Below are positions 54,148 to 64,000 of a stretch of 64,000 bases of DNA, in pieces. The stretch spans positions 248,001-312,000 of the forward strand of contig JAPEUS010000013.1 in the NCBI GenBank assembly GCA_027946355.1, read 5' to 3'. Both the position numbers and the translations under genes were made by a program. Within the stretch, counting starts at the first letter, position 1, and each line of letters opens with the position of its first letter. This DNA comes from Collariella sp. IMI 366227 (Eukaryota > Ascomycota > Sordariomycetes > Sordariales > Chaetomiaceae). The notes below the pieces were generated by a model, which did no database searches, was not told the DNA's origin, and saw only the letters and a list, made by a program, of their open reading frames with translations.

Positions 54148-56198
54148 TCTTCATGACCATCTACCCTCTGATGGTATACTTTCGTTTCTGGCAGCAGGTT
54201 CTGTACATATGCAACACATACACTTTCAATACACAGAGGAGCCCAAGGCATATATTTTGGGCATACAGGCCCACACGGACTGTTGGAGGCATTTCCATAG
54301 TATCTTACATTGGTTCGATCTTGAATCCGGAAGCAGGCAAGCAGGAAATAGCCACATGAAAGAAACTCCGAACTGCGATCTCCAGGGTGAAGCTACCGCA
54401 TTCATAACATCCCATCATCGATTTTGATGAGCAAACGCATCCCAAATTCAACCTCTCAAGCACATCCAACCCTACCAGGACTTTTACCGACCCCCCTTCC
54501 CCTCTCCCAAAACCCCGTCAACAACCCTCAAATCCATCAAGCCAGCCTCCCTTGGTGTTTCAGCCCAACCAGTTTCACTCTCGCACCGTCACCCACCTAC
54601 ACGTGGATACCACTTACACAATCACAACAGTAGCATGAGACAGAAAAGCACCGACAGATCCCTTGCCGGGCGCTTGCCCGTTCAATCATCTCTCTTCTAG
54701 GGCAGCCTCACAGCAAAAGTCCAGACAACAGCGAAAGACCAGACCGTAGCAAGAGACCGGATGACAACGAAAGACCAGACGACAGGAAACAGGATGGTTA
54801 ACATTCCGAGAGGCTGGAAAGGGATGAACCTGTGAGAGTCAGAGGCCGGGGAGAGTTTGAGATTTTTGGGACATCACACGCCTTGCCGGGGTGCGATTCT
54901 TGCCGGGTTCGAGGGTAGGGATCACGGACCGTCTCAGGTTTGTTTTTGTGGTGGAGGATCGGATGCCAAGACGGGATGCGGGCCGGGGTGCCAAGCCTGA
55001 GAACTGACATGAACCACAACGTTGGGCGCCGAGGACAACAACAAACGACAACCACCGTCTAGTAATCAAAGAGAGATGGAGCCTGTAGGGTGAAAGTGAG
55101 GTAGAGAATAATACCCGCATCTCAGGGCTAATGGCTTTTATGGGCTGTTCTCCCATTCTCCCACCCAAGAAACTCCAACACACATTGATCTTGTTGCCTC
55201 CAAAGAAAAACCAGGATGAGACCAAGTGGACGAAATGCTCACTCAACCCCTTCACGCAGTCCTCGACTTCCACGACTTTTGAGTGCAAAGGCCTCCTCAA
55301 ACATGCCATCTTGAGCATCCTTCACCAGCCCGTACCCTCCCACCCACCTCCGGAGAATGACTGGATTGCAACAGGCTCGTGGGTTGTGCAACTAGAGTTT
55401 GGCAACGCCCTCGGTATGGTACATTTTTTGCCAACTCAAGGGATTGAAGGGACTCGGAAATTCAACTTCATTCTGTAAAGCCAGGGCGATATAATTCTTG
55501 CCGTCCTTGAACCGATGGACTTGGCCTCCGATGTGAATTGGGCGCGTAGCCTTGAGAAATGTTGATGCCTCTGGAACACCACCAGACCACATTGGCAACC
55601 CCATGAACACACCGTACATCATTCACAAGCAAAGAAGAAAAGAAGAATGTCTGCAATCCACCCTCAACAAGCCCTCCCATCAAAAGAGAAACGGCCCAGC
55701 TAAGAGCGTGCCCGGATACCAGGCTCCTTGCCACAGTAGGTTTGCTATCAGCACATCTTCGGCACAACCACAGCCATCGAAGTGGACTGAATTGCAATTT
55801 GACATCCGTGCTAGTTTCAAGTTCCATCTCCAACTTCACGGAGATAACAACACATCAGTTTCAAATAGACAGAAAAGCAAGGAAGAAGGGAGGAAGGGCT
55901 GAAGCCATGTCTCGTCTATCATGTCAGTATTAGATTTTGTTTGGATAAGCAAGCAGCAAACAGTAAGCAAGCTGTTGTGTCTCATGATCCCGTCGGCCGG
56001 TCTTTTTTTTTTTGCATCCATCCAGCGTTAGGTGGATATGATCATTCATGTCCGTTGTGTCATTAGGTACCTAGGTACTCCATAGGTAATGTTGGTGGTG
56101 TGTGGTGGTGGTGGTGGCGGTGGTAAACAAGATGGAAAATACGCGTCGCGTGATGAACCCAAAACCGTCGTCTGTCTCTGTCGACGACACCGCAACAC
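54148..56198. other. 2 kb intergenic region
   Basis: Lies between convergent subtilisin (+) and ERG9 (-). A series of imperfect AGACCAGA-type repeats sits near 54718-54790. A GGT-rich tract at about 56090-56122 follows the ERG9 3' end. No gene seen. Confidence 0.5.
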
Positions 56199-57848
56199 TC
56201 ACAGCTCCTGGTGGCCGGTGGCGGCATCCATTATGACGGATGCCGTTGTCTTTGGGGAACTGCCGCCCAGGGCGCTGTCGAGGCCTTCCAGGAATTTGTC
56301 GACACGCGCGCCGAAGAACCAGGCGAGGCCAAACTGTGCGGATGGAGTTAGCAAGGGACGGGAAGGGGGAAAATTTTGTTGAGGGTGGGATCCACTGCGG
56401 GGCGGAGAAAGTGATATCCCGCGATTCAGGGGTAAGCGAGGCAGGGACGCACCATGAAAACACCCATCAGGATCATGGTTGCTGCAGCAGACAGCACCAG
56501 GAAGAAGGCCTCCATGTTGTCCATCCCCTTGCTGAGCTCCGTCTCCACCTTGTCGGCCTTGATCTTCTTGGGATCTTGGGTGGGGAAGATGTGCTCGATG
56601 AATTGTTCGATCTGTTGCATGTCAGAGGCTCGTTTCTTCACGGTGTAAAACCAAGTGGTATATACCTTGCCGCACACGGCGCTGATGGCCAGGAAGTTGG
56701 GGTCCCGCGGGTCGTTCTTCTTGTGTATCCTCCTGGCGTACCTCCGAAACACGTCGCACACGAGGCGCAGGTTCTGGGTGGACTCGGTCATGAGCAGGCA
56801 GGCGTCGCCCTTGGTGATCTTGACGTTCTTCTCAAAGATGGCCGGATTGCGGAAGACCAGCTCGAGGGTGGCAATAGCCATGCTCTGGGGGATGGCGACG
56901 AAGTTGAAGACGCTCTGGTCGCGGATGCCGGCCATGTAGAAGAGGCACTCCTCGGCGTGCTTAAGGGCGTTGAGCACCATCTCGGAACTGCACTGCAGGG
57001 CCTTCTCGCGGTTCTCGCGCACGAACAGATCGTCCCAGTTGTCGACATACTTGCTCCAGATCTCCTTGGGCCAGAAGCGGCGCTTGTCAAGCCAGTCCTC
57101 GTGCACGTCGCGAATGATGTTGGTTTTTTGCAGGAACTGGCCCATGCTCTCGGTCAGGTCCTTGCGAACCAGCAGCTGCGGGTTGGCGAGCTCGCTCTCG
57201 ACGAACAGGCGCGTCAGGCCCTCGCCGACCAGGCCGGCGACGTAGTGGCAGTACAGCTCGTACTCGTCAATGGTGTTGACACCGTTCGTGTTGTGCTCAG
57301 CGTTCAGGGCGTAGTCGGCCATACCGTTGCCCATCTTCTGAGTGATGTCCTTGATGATGGCGAAGTAGGGCTTCTTGACCTTCTTCAGCTCGGCGATGAC
57401 GTCGTCAAAGTGCACGAGGAGCTCGCGGTCCTTCTCGTTTGGCCCGTTCTTGTCGAATGTCCAGCCCTCCTGCTCCATGAGGTCGTGGAAATTCCGCAGC
57501 AGCGGCTCCTTCTCCTTGACGTCGATGGTCATGTCATCCTCGATGGTATCGAGGCCACGTAATACCAGGTAGAAGAGGCAGATGGGCATCAAAAGCTCGG
57601 GGTTCAGTTCTTGGATGACGGCAGAGAAGGAGCGCGAGGTCAGGTTAAGGTAGTGGAAGCATGCCTTCTCGGTGGGGGTCTCGTTGGTGGTGTCGCGCCT
57701 GTGGACAGGCTCATGCCACATCTTCCTGCGAGCGAGTCAGCCGGGGCGCGCGGGCGAATTCAACAGCAGCAAAGACACACCATTGTATGATGGACCGAAG
57801 CTGAATCGGGTGGAAGAGGAAGTAGATGGCCTTCTGAGCGGCGCCCAT
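56199..57848 (-). CDS. ERG9: squalene synthase (farnesyl-diphosphate farnesyltransferase)
   Basis: Condenses two farnesyl diphosphates to squalene, the first committed step to ergosterol, on the ER membrane. Exons 57781-57848, 56666-57725, 56453-56611 and 56199-56333 sum to 1422 nt (473 aa), intact. MGAAQKAIYFLFHPIQLRSI, then SFSAVIQELNPELL, GLDTIEDDMT (first Asp-rich motif), YCHYVAGLVGEGLTRLF, MGQFLQKTNIIRDVHEDWLD (second motif, RDVHED), DKRRFWPKEIW, CLFYMAGIRDQSVFNFVAIP, ATLELVFRNPAIFEKNVKIT. C-terminal anchor MEAFFLVLSAAATMILMGVF, continued after the last intron by MFGLAWFFGARVDKFLEGLD. The 54-nt intron at 56612-56665 has no in-frame stop. Confidence 0.96.
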
Positions 57849-59957
57849 TTTTGCGGTCTCGGCGGTTGAAGATCCTCAGCACAAGCGGTCGGGTCTCCGA
57901 TAAGGGGTGGCTGTAGTCGGTGAGACACGCGGGCGTGGTTCGGGTCCGGAGCGAAGTCGGTAGTCAATTGCCCGAAGCACTGGGAGGCCGTGGAATCAGA
58001 GACAGTCGCCGCGATTCGGAGAGGTCCGTTAGCTGGTGATATTCGAGATCGAAGAGAGGAAGACGGGCACGGATCCAGAGACAGACAGCAGACTAGAGGT
58101 TGCGGAGAAGGACAGAGGTGGTCCAGATGGAGAAGAGGGTGTGTCCAGGATCCACAGGGAAATTGAGCCTGGGCGGAAAAATAATCAGGCCCCTGGCTTG
58201 CCAACCCCAAAGGCAGGAACGTGGCCCGCCTTTTCCTGGGGACTGGCCTCGATTGCGCGCTGCCATTGGCCAATGCACACTGGCCAAAGCTTCCGGTGGC
58301 TTCCTGCAGGCACCTTTGCCCCTGTTCGCTTTTTTCTTCATCATCATGAACTTGAGCCTCCGACTTGTTCACGATGCCGTCTTTTAACAGACACTGCGAA
58401 CTCATTTAATTGTTTGAAGGTTTTGAATTTAAGACCCAAAACTGTCGTTTTTATGACAGAAGACTGCTCTCAAAAGACAAGAAGGAGGAAGAGGGAGCCA
58501 TACTCAGGATTCAACAAGATCCACCTCCACACCACCACATTGTATCCCTGCATCTGAGGCGTCCTGATTGGGAATCGCGGAGCTGCGCAACGCCGTTGAA
58601 CGTCCCAAGAAGGCAACTTAAACCTCCATTGGGGCAATATTTCACGAGAGCCTCCGGTGGCCTTTTGTGATCAAGGGCATTACTCTGACGCCGCTTCCAA
58701 CCACCGCAGCCTGTAGTTCATGTGTGGCACTGGCAGAACTCGTGGGGACTGCTCTCGCCATGCCATGCCTTTGCCGTGTTCTGTCAGTTCCCATGCTGCC
58801 CTCTGGACTGGGCTGCCCGAACCCTCATGACAACAACCCAGATGAACAGGCTTCTTGATCTGGTGCGTTGTTCGCTAGATTGCTTCGCACTTTAAGATAC
58901 TGCTCAAGTAAAAACAGACAAAGAGATGCACGACAACAATCCGGACGGAAACCCGTGCAGCAGTGCGTAAAGAACTCAATCGGGTCCAGCTTGACCACAT
59001 CTTATACGCAGCTGTTGTCACACGGCGGCCCAACATCGACTATGCGAGGACAAGGAGGCGATCATTAGATCCAATGTTGCGGGCAGCTTTTACTCCATGA
59101 GCGAGGCGCAAGTGAAAGGACTCTCAACACCTTCATCCTCGGACCCCTTTCTGACTAAGAGCTGCAACCACATGCTCTTTAGCTTCGCCAGTAACGCAAG
59201 TCGATCTCACCAATCCGGGAGCTATCAACTATAACGATGTGCTGGCACTGCTCCGCAATGTCGCCCGCCCGCCGTTTGCGTGGGAGAATTTCAGGTTGAG
59301 GAGCAGGCTGAGGTACTCAAGGCTGCAAGAACTAAGTGGGAATAAAACACGACAATGCTGGTAAGGAAGCTGGCCAAGTTTGAGTACGAGTTGCCCAAGG
59401 CGTCAAGCCGGAGGTGTTTTGAGCGGATGAAGATGGCGGATGTTCAATGATGGAAAAAGAAAAGAAGAAGAAAGAAAAAAGAGAAAAAAAAGGTACGAGT
59501 TCGTTCGGTGACACTCCAAGCCTGTTTTGCTGCAAAATACCACAATTACCCCGCTGAAACACCCTGACACCTGCCCCGGAAAGTTCCGTGCCGGGGTCCT
59601 ACGTAATTTGGGTTGTGCTGCGTCCTGGCTTTTGCGCCCACTCGTCATCCACTCACTGCCTCAGCGCAACAATATTCCCGAACGTACGAGCCTCAGGCAA
59701 AGACCAGCCTTATCATTGTCGCCCGGCCGCATTTCACGACATCACTCAGTGTGGCTGTTTAATTCTGTCCACGCAATATCCCATTCACGACGACTTTCGC
59801 GGCCGGTACCCCGCGATCCCAATCTTGCCCGACCGTTTGCACATCTTGGAGGCCTCGATCCGGCAACTGTTGGGGATAGTTACAACCACAACCAGCTAAC
59901 CTGTACAACCACTCCCACTCAATACATTACATTTCCTAGCCTCTCCCCGCCGCAAAC
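57849..59957. other. 2.1 kb divergent intergenic region, ERG9 / DnaJ gene
   Basis: Both genes start outward from here. No coding sequence, tRNA or repeat recognised. I did not find a convincing sterol-regulatory-element pair. Confidence 0.45.
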
Positions 59958-61715
59958 ATGGTGGTCGACACCGCCTACTACGACATCCTCGGCGTCAAGC
60001 CGGCCGCCACCGAGCTCGAGATCAAAAAGGCCTACCGCAAGCTGGCCATCGTCCACCACCCCGACAAGAACCCCAACGACCCGACCGCCCACGCCAAATT
60101 CCAGGAGATCGGCGAGGCCTACCAGGTGCTGTCCGACGATGACCTGCGCAAGGCCTACGACAAGTTTGGCAAGGAGTCGGCTCGCCCGTCCGAGGGCTTC
60201 GTCGACCCGGCCGAGTTCTTCACGAGCATCTTTGGCGGCGAGGCCTTCATGGACTGGATCGGCGAGATCAGCCTGATGAAGGACTTGACCGCAACCATGG
60301 ACATCACCATGGCCATGGAGGAGGAGGAGGCTGCCGCCGCCGCTGCTGCGGCAGAGGCCGAGGCGGCCGCTGCGGGCCAACCCACCAAGGACGGCGAGTT
60401 CCCCGGCGCAGAGGAGGCGATGAAGGAGAGCATGAAGACGCCGGCCGAGGGAGGTGCCGGCCCGTCAAGCGAAAAGAAGACGGCACCCGCTGCCGCTGCG
60501 CCCGCACCCCCAACAGTGGTAGTCGAGGACGAGAAGCCCCCGCGACATCAAACACCCTCCCCTCCCTACCCCAAAACCCCTCCCGCCCCAGCTCCGGCAC
60601 ATCAACACCGCGCCCCGGCGCGCACCCAAATCCCCTCCGCCCTGCCCTCATGGACCGCCCCTCAGACGACGTCACCCACCAGTCCACGGAAGACTCCCTC
60701 TCGGACAAAAAGAAAGACAAAAAGGGCAAGTCTGGTCTCACAAAGGAACAAAAAGAACAACTCGCCGCCTACGAAAAAGAACGTGCCCGCATCCGCCAAG
60801 AACGCGTCGACACCCTTGTGCGCAAGCTCCTCGATCGCGTGTCCGTCTGGACCGAAACCGACAAGGGCCGCGACGTGACCATCGCCTTCCAGGAAAAAAC
60901 CCGCCTCGAAGTTGAGGAACTAAAGATGGAGTCCTTCGGCCTGGACATCCTTCACGCCATCGGCCAGACCTACGCCAGCAAGGGGACGGCGCTGATCCGC
61001 AGCCAGAAGTTCTTCGGCATGGGCGGGTTTTTCGGCAGAGTCAAGGACAAGGGGGCGTTGGTCAAGGATACGTGGAATACGATTAGCAGCGCGATTGATG
61101 CGCAGCAGACGATGGAGGAGATGGCGAGGCTGGAGCAGCAGGGGGGCGAGGACTGGACGGATGAGAAGAGGGGGGAGTATGAGAGGCGGGTGACGGGGAA
61201 AATTTTGACGGCGGCGTGGAGGGGAGCAAGTTTGAGATTCAAAGCGTGTTGAGGAGGTGTGTGATGCCGTGCTGGGGATAAGAAGGTGCCGTTGGCGAAG
61301 AGGTTGGAAAGGGCTGAGGCGTTGGTGTTGATTGGGCAGATTTGTGCGGCGGTGAGTTTACTTCCGCTTTTCCTTCCCCTTTACCACCCTTTATCCTCCT
61401 TACTTTTCGCAAACCCCACGATCTCACTTATGGTGACTAACATCCCCCAGGCCAAACGCACCCCGAAGAAGAAGGCGATTACATGGCCTTCGAGCAGCCT
61501 CGTCGCTGAAGCCGCCATGAAGAAGGAAAAGAGAGCAAAAAGAAGGGCAAGGACAAGAAGGACAGCAGCAGCAGCAGCAGCAAGGACCACCACCACCACC
61601 ACAATGACGCCAACACCGGTAAGCCGGAAAAGTACGGCGACAAGGCCTGGGAGGAGGCGGCTGCTGCTGCGGCGGGGATGCGCCGAATGTGCCGAAGGCG
61701 GCGGGGTCGTCATAG
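59958..61715 (+). CDS. DnaJ (Hsp40) protein with DnaJ-X domain (Caj1/Djp1-like), frame-disrupted
   Basis: Type III Hsp40 co-chaperone; Djp1/Caj1 relatives act in peroxisomal import and ER-linked protein delivery. The J domain is at residues about 5-70: TAYYDILGVKPAATELEIKK, with the HPD triad in IVHHPDKNPNDPTAHAKF. FTSIFGGEAFMDWIGEISLM and an Ala/Glu-rich linker follow, then a Pro/Ser-rich stretch. The DnaJ-X domain begins SDKKKDKKGKSGLTKEQKEQ and includes SFGLDILHAIGQTYASKGTA, FFGMGGFFGRVKDKGALVKD, ISSAIDAQQTMEEMARLEQQ, and after 61210 a frame-shifted continuation (SVLREVCDAVLGDKKVPLAK). An intron lies at about 61351-61450; the tail is RTPEEEGDY, KDHHHHHNDANTGKPEKYGD, ending at 61713-61715. 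Frame breaks occur at about 60540-60600, 61210, 61250, 61274, 61459, 61500, 61536 and 61680, nearly all at G or C runs. Confidence 0.85.
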
Positions 61716-62791
61716 GGTGATGATTTGAGGGAGTGGGGGGGGGTTTTGTGGGGTGGTTGTTGATGTTGTTTGTGGGGCGAGAAGCTGCTGTTGGGGTGGT
61801 TGTGGTGGTTATGGGGTGGGGGGATGGTGGTGGTGGTGGGTGTTGTGTTGTTGGGGTTTGGGTTGTTGTTTGGATTTGACTGGCGGGGAGAGCGGTGGGT
61901 GGGTGGCTTGTTACTGCTGCTTGCTGGCTGAATTGCTGGGAGACTAGATGGATACACTGTGTAGTTAGACCTTTTTTGTGGGTGGTGTTGTTGGAGGAGG
62001 TTCTGCTGCTGTCTTGCTTACCATATACCACTCCTAATGCAAGATTAGACTTTTCTCTGTTCCTCACTGTTATCATCCATTCACTGCAGTTGTTTGAGAA
62101 CCTAGTGTGTGCGGGGGTATCAAAGTAGTGGTATTATGAGAAGAAAGCCCGACCAAACCTATTCAGCTAGTATGTACCTCTGACACCGAATGATCCAATC
62201 CCAAAAGCCAAAGATATAAAGGTTCCTCCATCCTCCCATTCCCATTGATTGGGGGCATATTGTTGTTGTTGTTGTGGGTGTGTGTGCATGTATGTGTGTG
62301 TGGTGCTGCCCTCCAATGTCCAGTCCCTCCTCCCTCCCGTTCTTTTTATGCCTGGGTATCTAGTGGTACATGGTCCGACAAAAGAAACTGCTGGCTTTGA
62401 TGATGTAATGTGAGAGCGTGGCTGATGTGTTATGTACCGTAGGTGGCCCGGCTGACAGACAGGAGTAAGCTGAACAGAATGGAAAATGAGAAAGAGGAAA
62501 GAGAAGTGGAAAGAAAAGAAAAAAAGGAAAAAGACCCAGAAGTGCAAGCAGAAAGTCGCGCGTGCCCCCTTTATTGTCCGCGCAATGCAAAAAGAAAAAT
62601 AAGAAAAAGACAGAAAAGCCAACCAACCGCCATACCCGCCCCATCCCAGTTGCCAGCGCCGAACGCAAGAATCAAACCGAAAAAAAAACAGGCATCCCTC
62701 GGAGTTTCAAGCACCCTCCCATCACCAAGCATGGTTTCTGTTGTTATGTTGTTGTTGTTGTTGTTGTTGCACCACCTCCTCACCCACCACC
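61716..62791. other. intergenic between convergent genes
   Basis: 3' regions of the DnaJ gene (+) and the coiled-coil gene (-). Very G-rich, low-complexity GGT/GTT on the plus strand from 61730 to 61880. GTT repeats at about 62747-62769. No gene seen. Confidence 0.5.
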
Positions 62792-64000
62792 TCACGCCTT
62801 AACCGCCTCCTCCTTCGCTCCCAACTCAATCCCACTATCCCGATCCTGCGGCTTCTCACTCCAAGTCGACGTCGACCTCGCATCCTCCTCCCCTAAAGAC
62901 CCCCTCCCCAACGCATCAATCGCATAAATCGTCTCCTGCCTCTCCGCCCCAACTCCGGCGTGCCATCGTCCCCACGCTGTCTCCTCTCCAGCTCCTCCGG
63001 CGCGAGCACCCTCCCGCCCAGCGCCACATCCCCCGGCTTCACCTGGTACGCCAGGGCGCGCTTGCCCTCCTTGATCAGCTCCTCGGTCCAGCCCAGACAG
63101 CGCTTGAGGCTCATGTTGATCTTCTGGCTGTCGATGAGAAGTTGTTGGTGCTTGGAGAGGTCAAGGGCGAGGCGGCGCTCGTCGCGGCGCTGTTTGTGGT
63201 GGCGCAGGGCGCTGGCGCCGGGGGAGAGCTCGTTGGAGGCGATGGAAAGGTTGTCGTCGTCAACGTCGTCCAGGTCCGAGTCGGATTCTGAGTCGAGGTC
63301 GGATTCCTCTTCCGGCTCGAGATCGCTGTCTTCTTCTTCCTCGTCGAGGTCGTCGAGGCTCATGCCTGCGCGGGCGAGGCCGCCGCCTTCAACGGAAGAG
63401 TCGGAGTTGGTGCGGGCTTTGAGCGAGGCGAGTGAGCCCATGCTGAGGCGGCCTGCGCGCGAGAGGCGTTGAAAGCGGCGGATTTCGGCGGTTTGCTTCC
63501 TGAGTTGTCGCTCGAGGGTGCGGTTGATGGCTTCCAGGCTGGCGTTGGTGATTTGGAGGTCTTGGACCTTGCGCTCGCGGCGGGCGTTGGCAACCATGGA
63601 GATTGGCTGCTTGCCCTCCGGGGGTGGTGGCTTTGTTGAGCTGTCGAGTGACTCGGTCTTAACTTCCTCAGCTTTAGCTTCCTCGGACTCGGCAAAGTCC
63701 TCGGCGGCCTGGATGAGGGAGGCGAACCCGGCGGCGACGGATGGGTTAGGAGGCAGTGTGAGGCTGAGTTGTGTGGGGTTTGTAGGGGAGGTGGCCCCAG
63801 ATGAGGGAACAGAGTTGTGGGCGGGTTTGGGTTTCAGGGTGGGTGCAGGCTGCTCGACGACGGCAGCACTCTTGGTGCGAGTGTGAGACCTTGTTGGCCG
63901 GGCGGAGTGGAGTTCGGCGTTCATTCTGGCCTGAATGGCTTGATTGGCGGTCTGGGGAACTGTGCGAGAGACAGCCGACCGCGGGGAGATGGCGCTCGGA
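62792..64000 (-). CDS. conserved fungal coiled-coil protein of unknown function, partial
   Basis: Runs in from the right edge in an open frame (VPQTANQAIQARMNAELHS and upstream), so the start is outside the window. It has a Ser/Thr/Pro-rich region, a coiled coil (RKVQDLQITNASLEAINRTL and RQLRKQTAEIRRFQRLSRAG), an acidic Asp/Glu/Ser repeat stretch (LDDLDEEEEDSDLEPEEESD), and the most conserved-looking block RHHKQRRDERRLALDLSKHQ, LLIDSQKINMSLKRCLGWTE, ELIKEGKRALAYQVKPGDVA. The naive frame ends at 62893, but a frame change near 62957 (G run) opens a plausible end RQETIYAIDALGRGSLGEED and so on to TGA at 62792-62794. It may correspond to the DUF4048 fungal family; I am not certain. No function assigned. 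Confidence 0.65.

Noticed and set aside
56240..57562. 440-codon open frame on the plus strand
   Set aside because: Exact antisense of the ERG9 exons; composition and lack of family motifs mark it as a shadow.

Overview
The window is nuclear DNA of a filamentous ascomycete, most likely a Sordariomycete. The evidence is short introns (about 48-70 nt, GT..AG with CTAAC/CTGAC-like branch sites), fungal forms of housekeeping genes (squalene synthase with the RDVHED second motif, a Cab4-type PPAT, NatD, a translin/TRAX homologue), a PTH11-like rhodopsin-domain protein, a CYP7/CYP8-like P450, a proteinase-K-type subtilisin, and Tc1/mariner and Fot1/pogo transposons. No species can be fixed from sequence alone.

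Layout. 0-10.6 kb: kelch/BTB protein (-), 1-Cys peroxiredoxin (-), FAT1-like acyl-CoA synthetase (-) head to head with GPI transamidase subunit PIG-S (+). 10.8-25 kb: accessory stretch with an intron-bearing tRNA-Phe, a dead Tc1 element, the N-terminal piece of a Fot1/pogo transposase, a broken A-T-R NRPS-like gene (-), the C-terminal piece of a Fot1/pogo transposase, an intact P450 (-), the housekeeping NatD acetyltransferase (-), and an apparently intact 1.35 kb Tc1/mariner element ending 171 bp before a LYRM2-like gene (+). 25-33 kb: a mitochondrial bL36 fragment (-), tRNA-Asn (-), a GMC oxidoreductase (-), a PTH11-like receptor (+). 33.5-36.6 kb: remains of a toxD-like enoyl reductase and a 1.61 kb pogo element with clear TIRs and TA target sites. 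37-50 kb: PPAT (-), WDR68/DCAF7-like WD40 protein (+), eEF1B-alpha (-), TRAX (-), GPI mannosyltransferase PIG-M (+), F-box-like protein (-), a small single-pass membrane protein (-). 52-64 kb: subtilisin (+), squalene synthase ERG9 (-), DnaJ-X chaperone (+), and a coiled-coil protein of unknown function running off the right edge (-).

Most genes are unrelated housekeeping loci. The NRPS-like gene and the P450, on one strand among transposon relics, look like the remnant of a small specialised-metabolism locus. Two genes (PIG-M, PIG-S) belong to GPI-anchor synthesis and one (ERG9) to ergosterol synthesis.

A warning for the reader: about ten otherwise conserved genes carry 1-2 nt frame breaks, mostly at C, G or T runs. 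Spans given for those genes are the biological gene, not a continuous reading frame. I think most breaks are sequencing or assembly errors, but the sequence alone cannot prove it.
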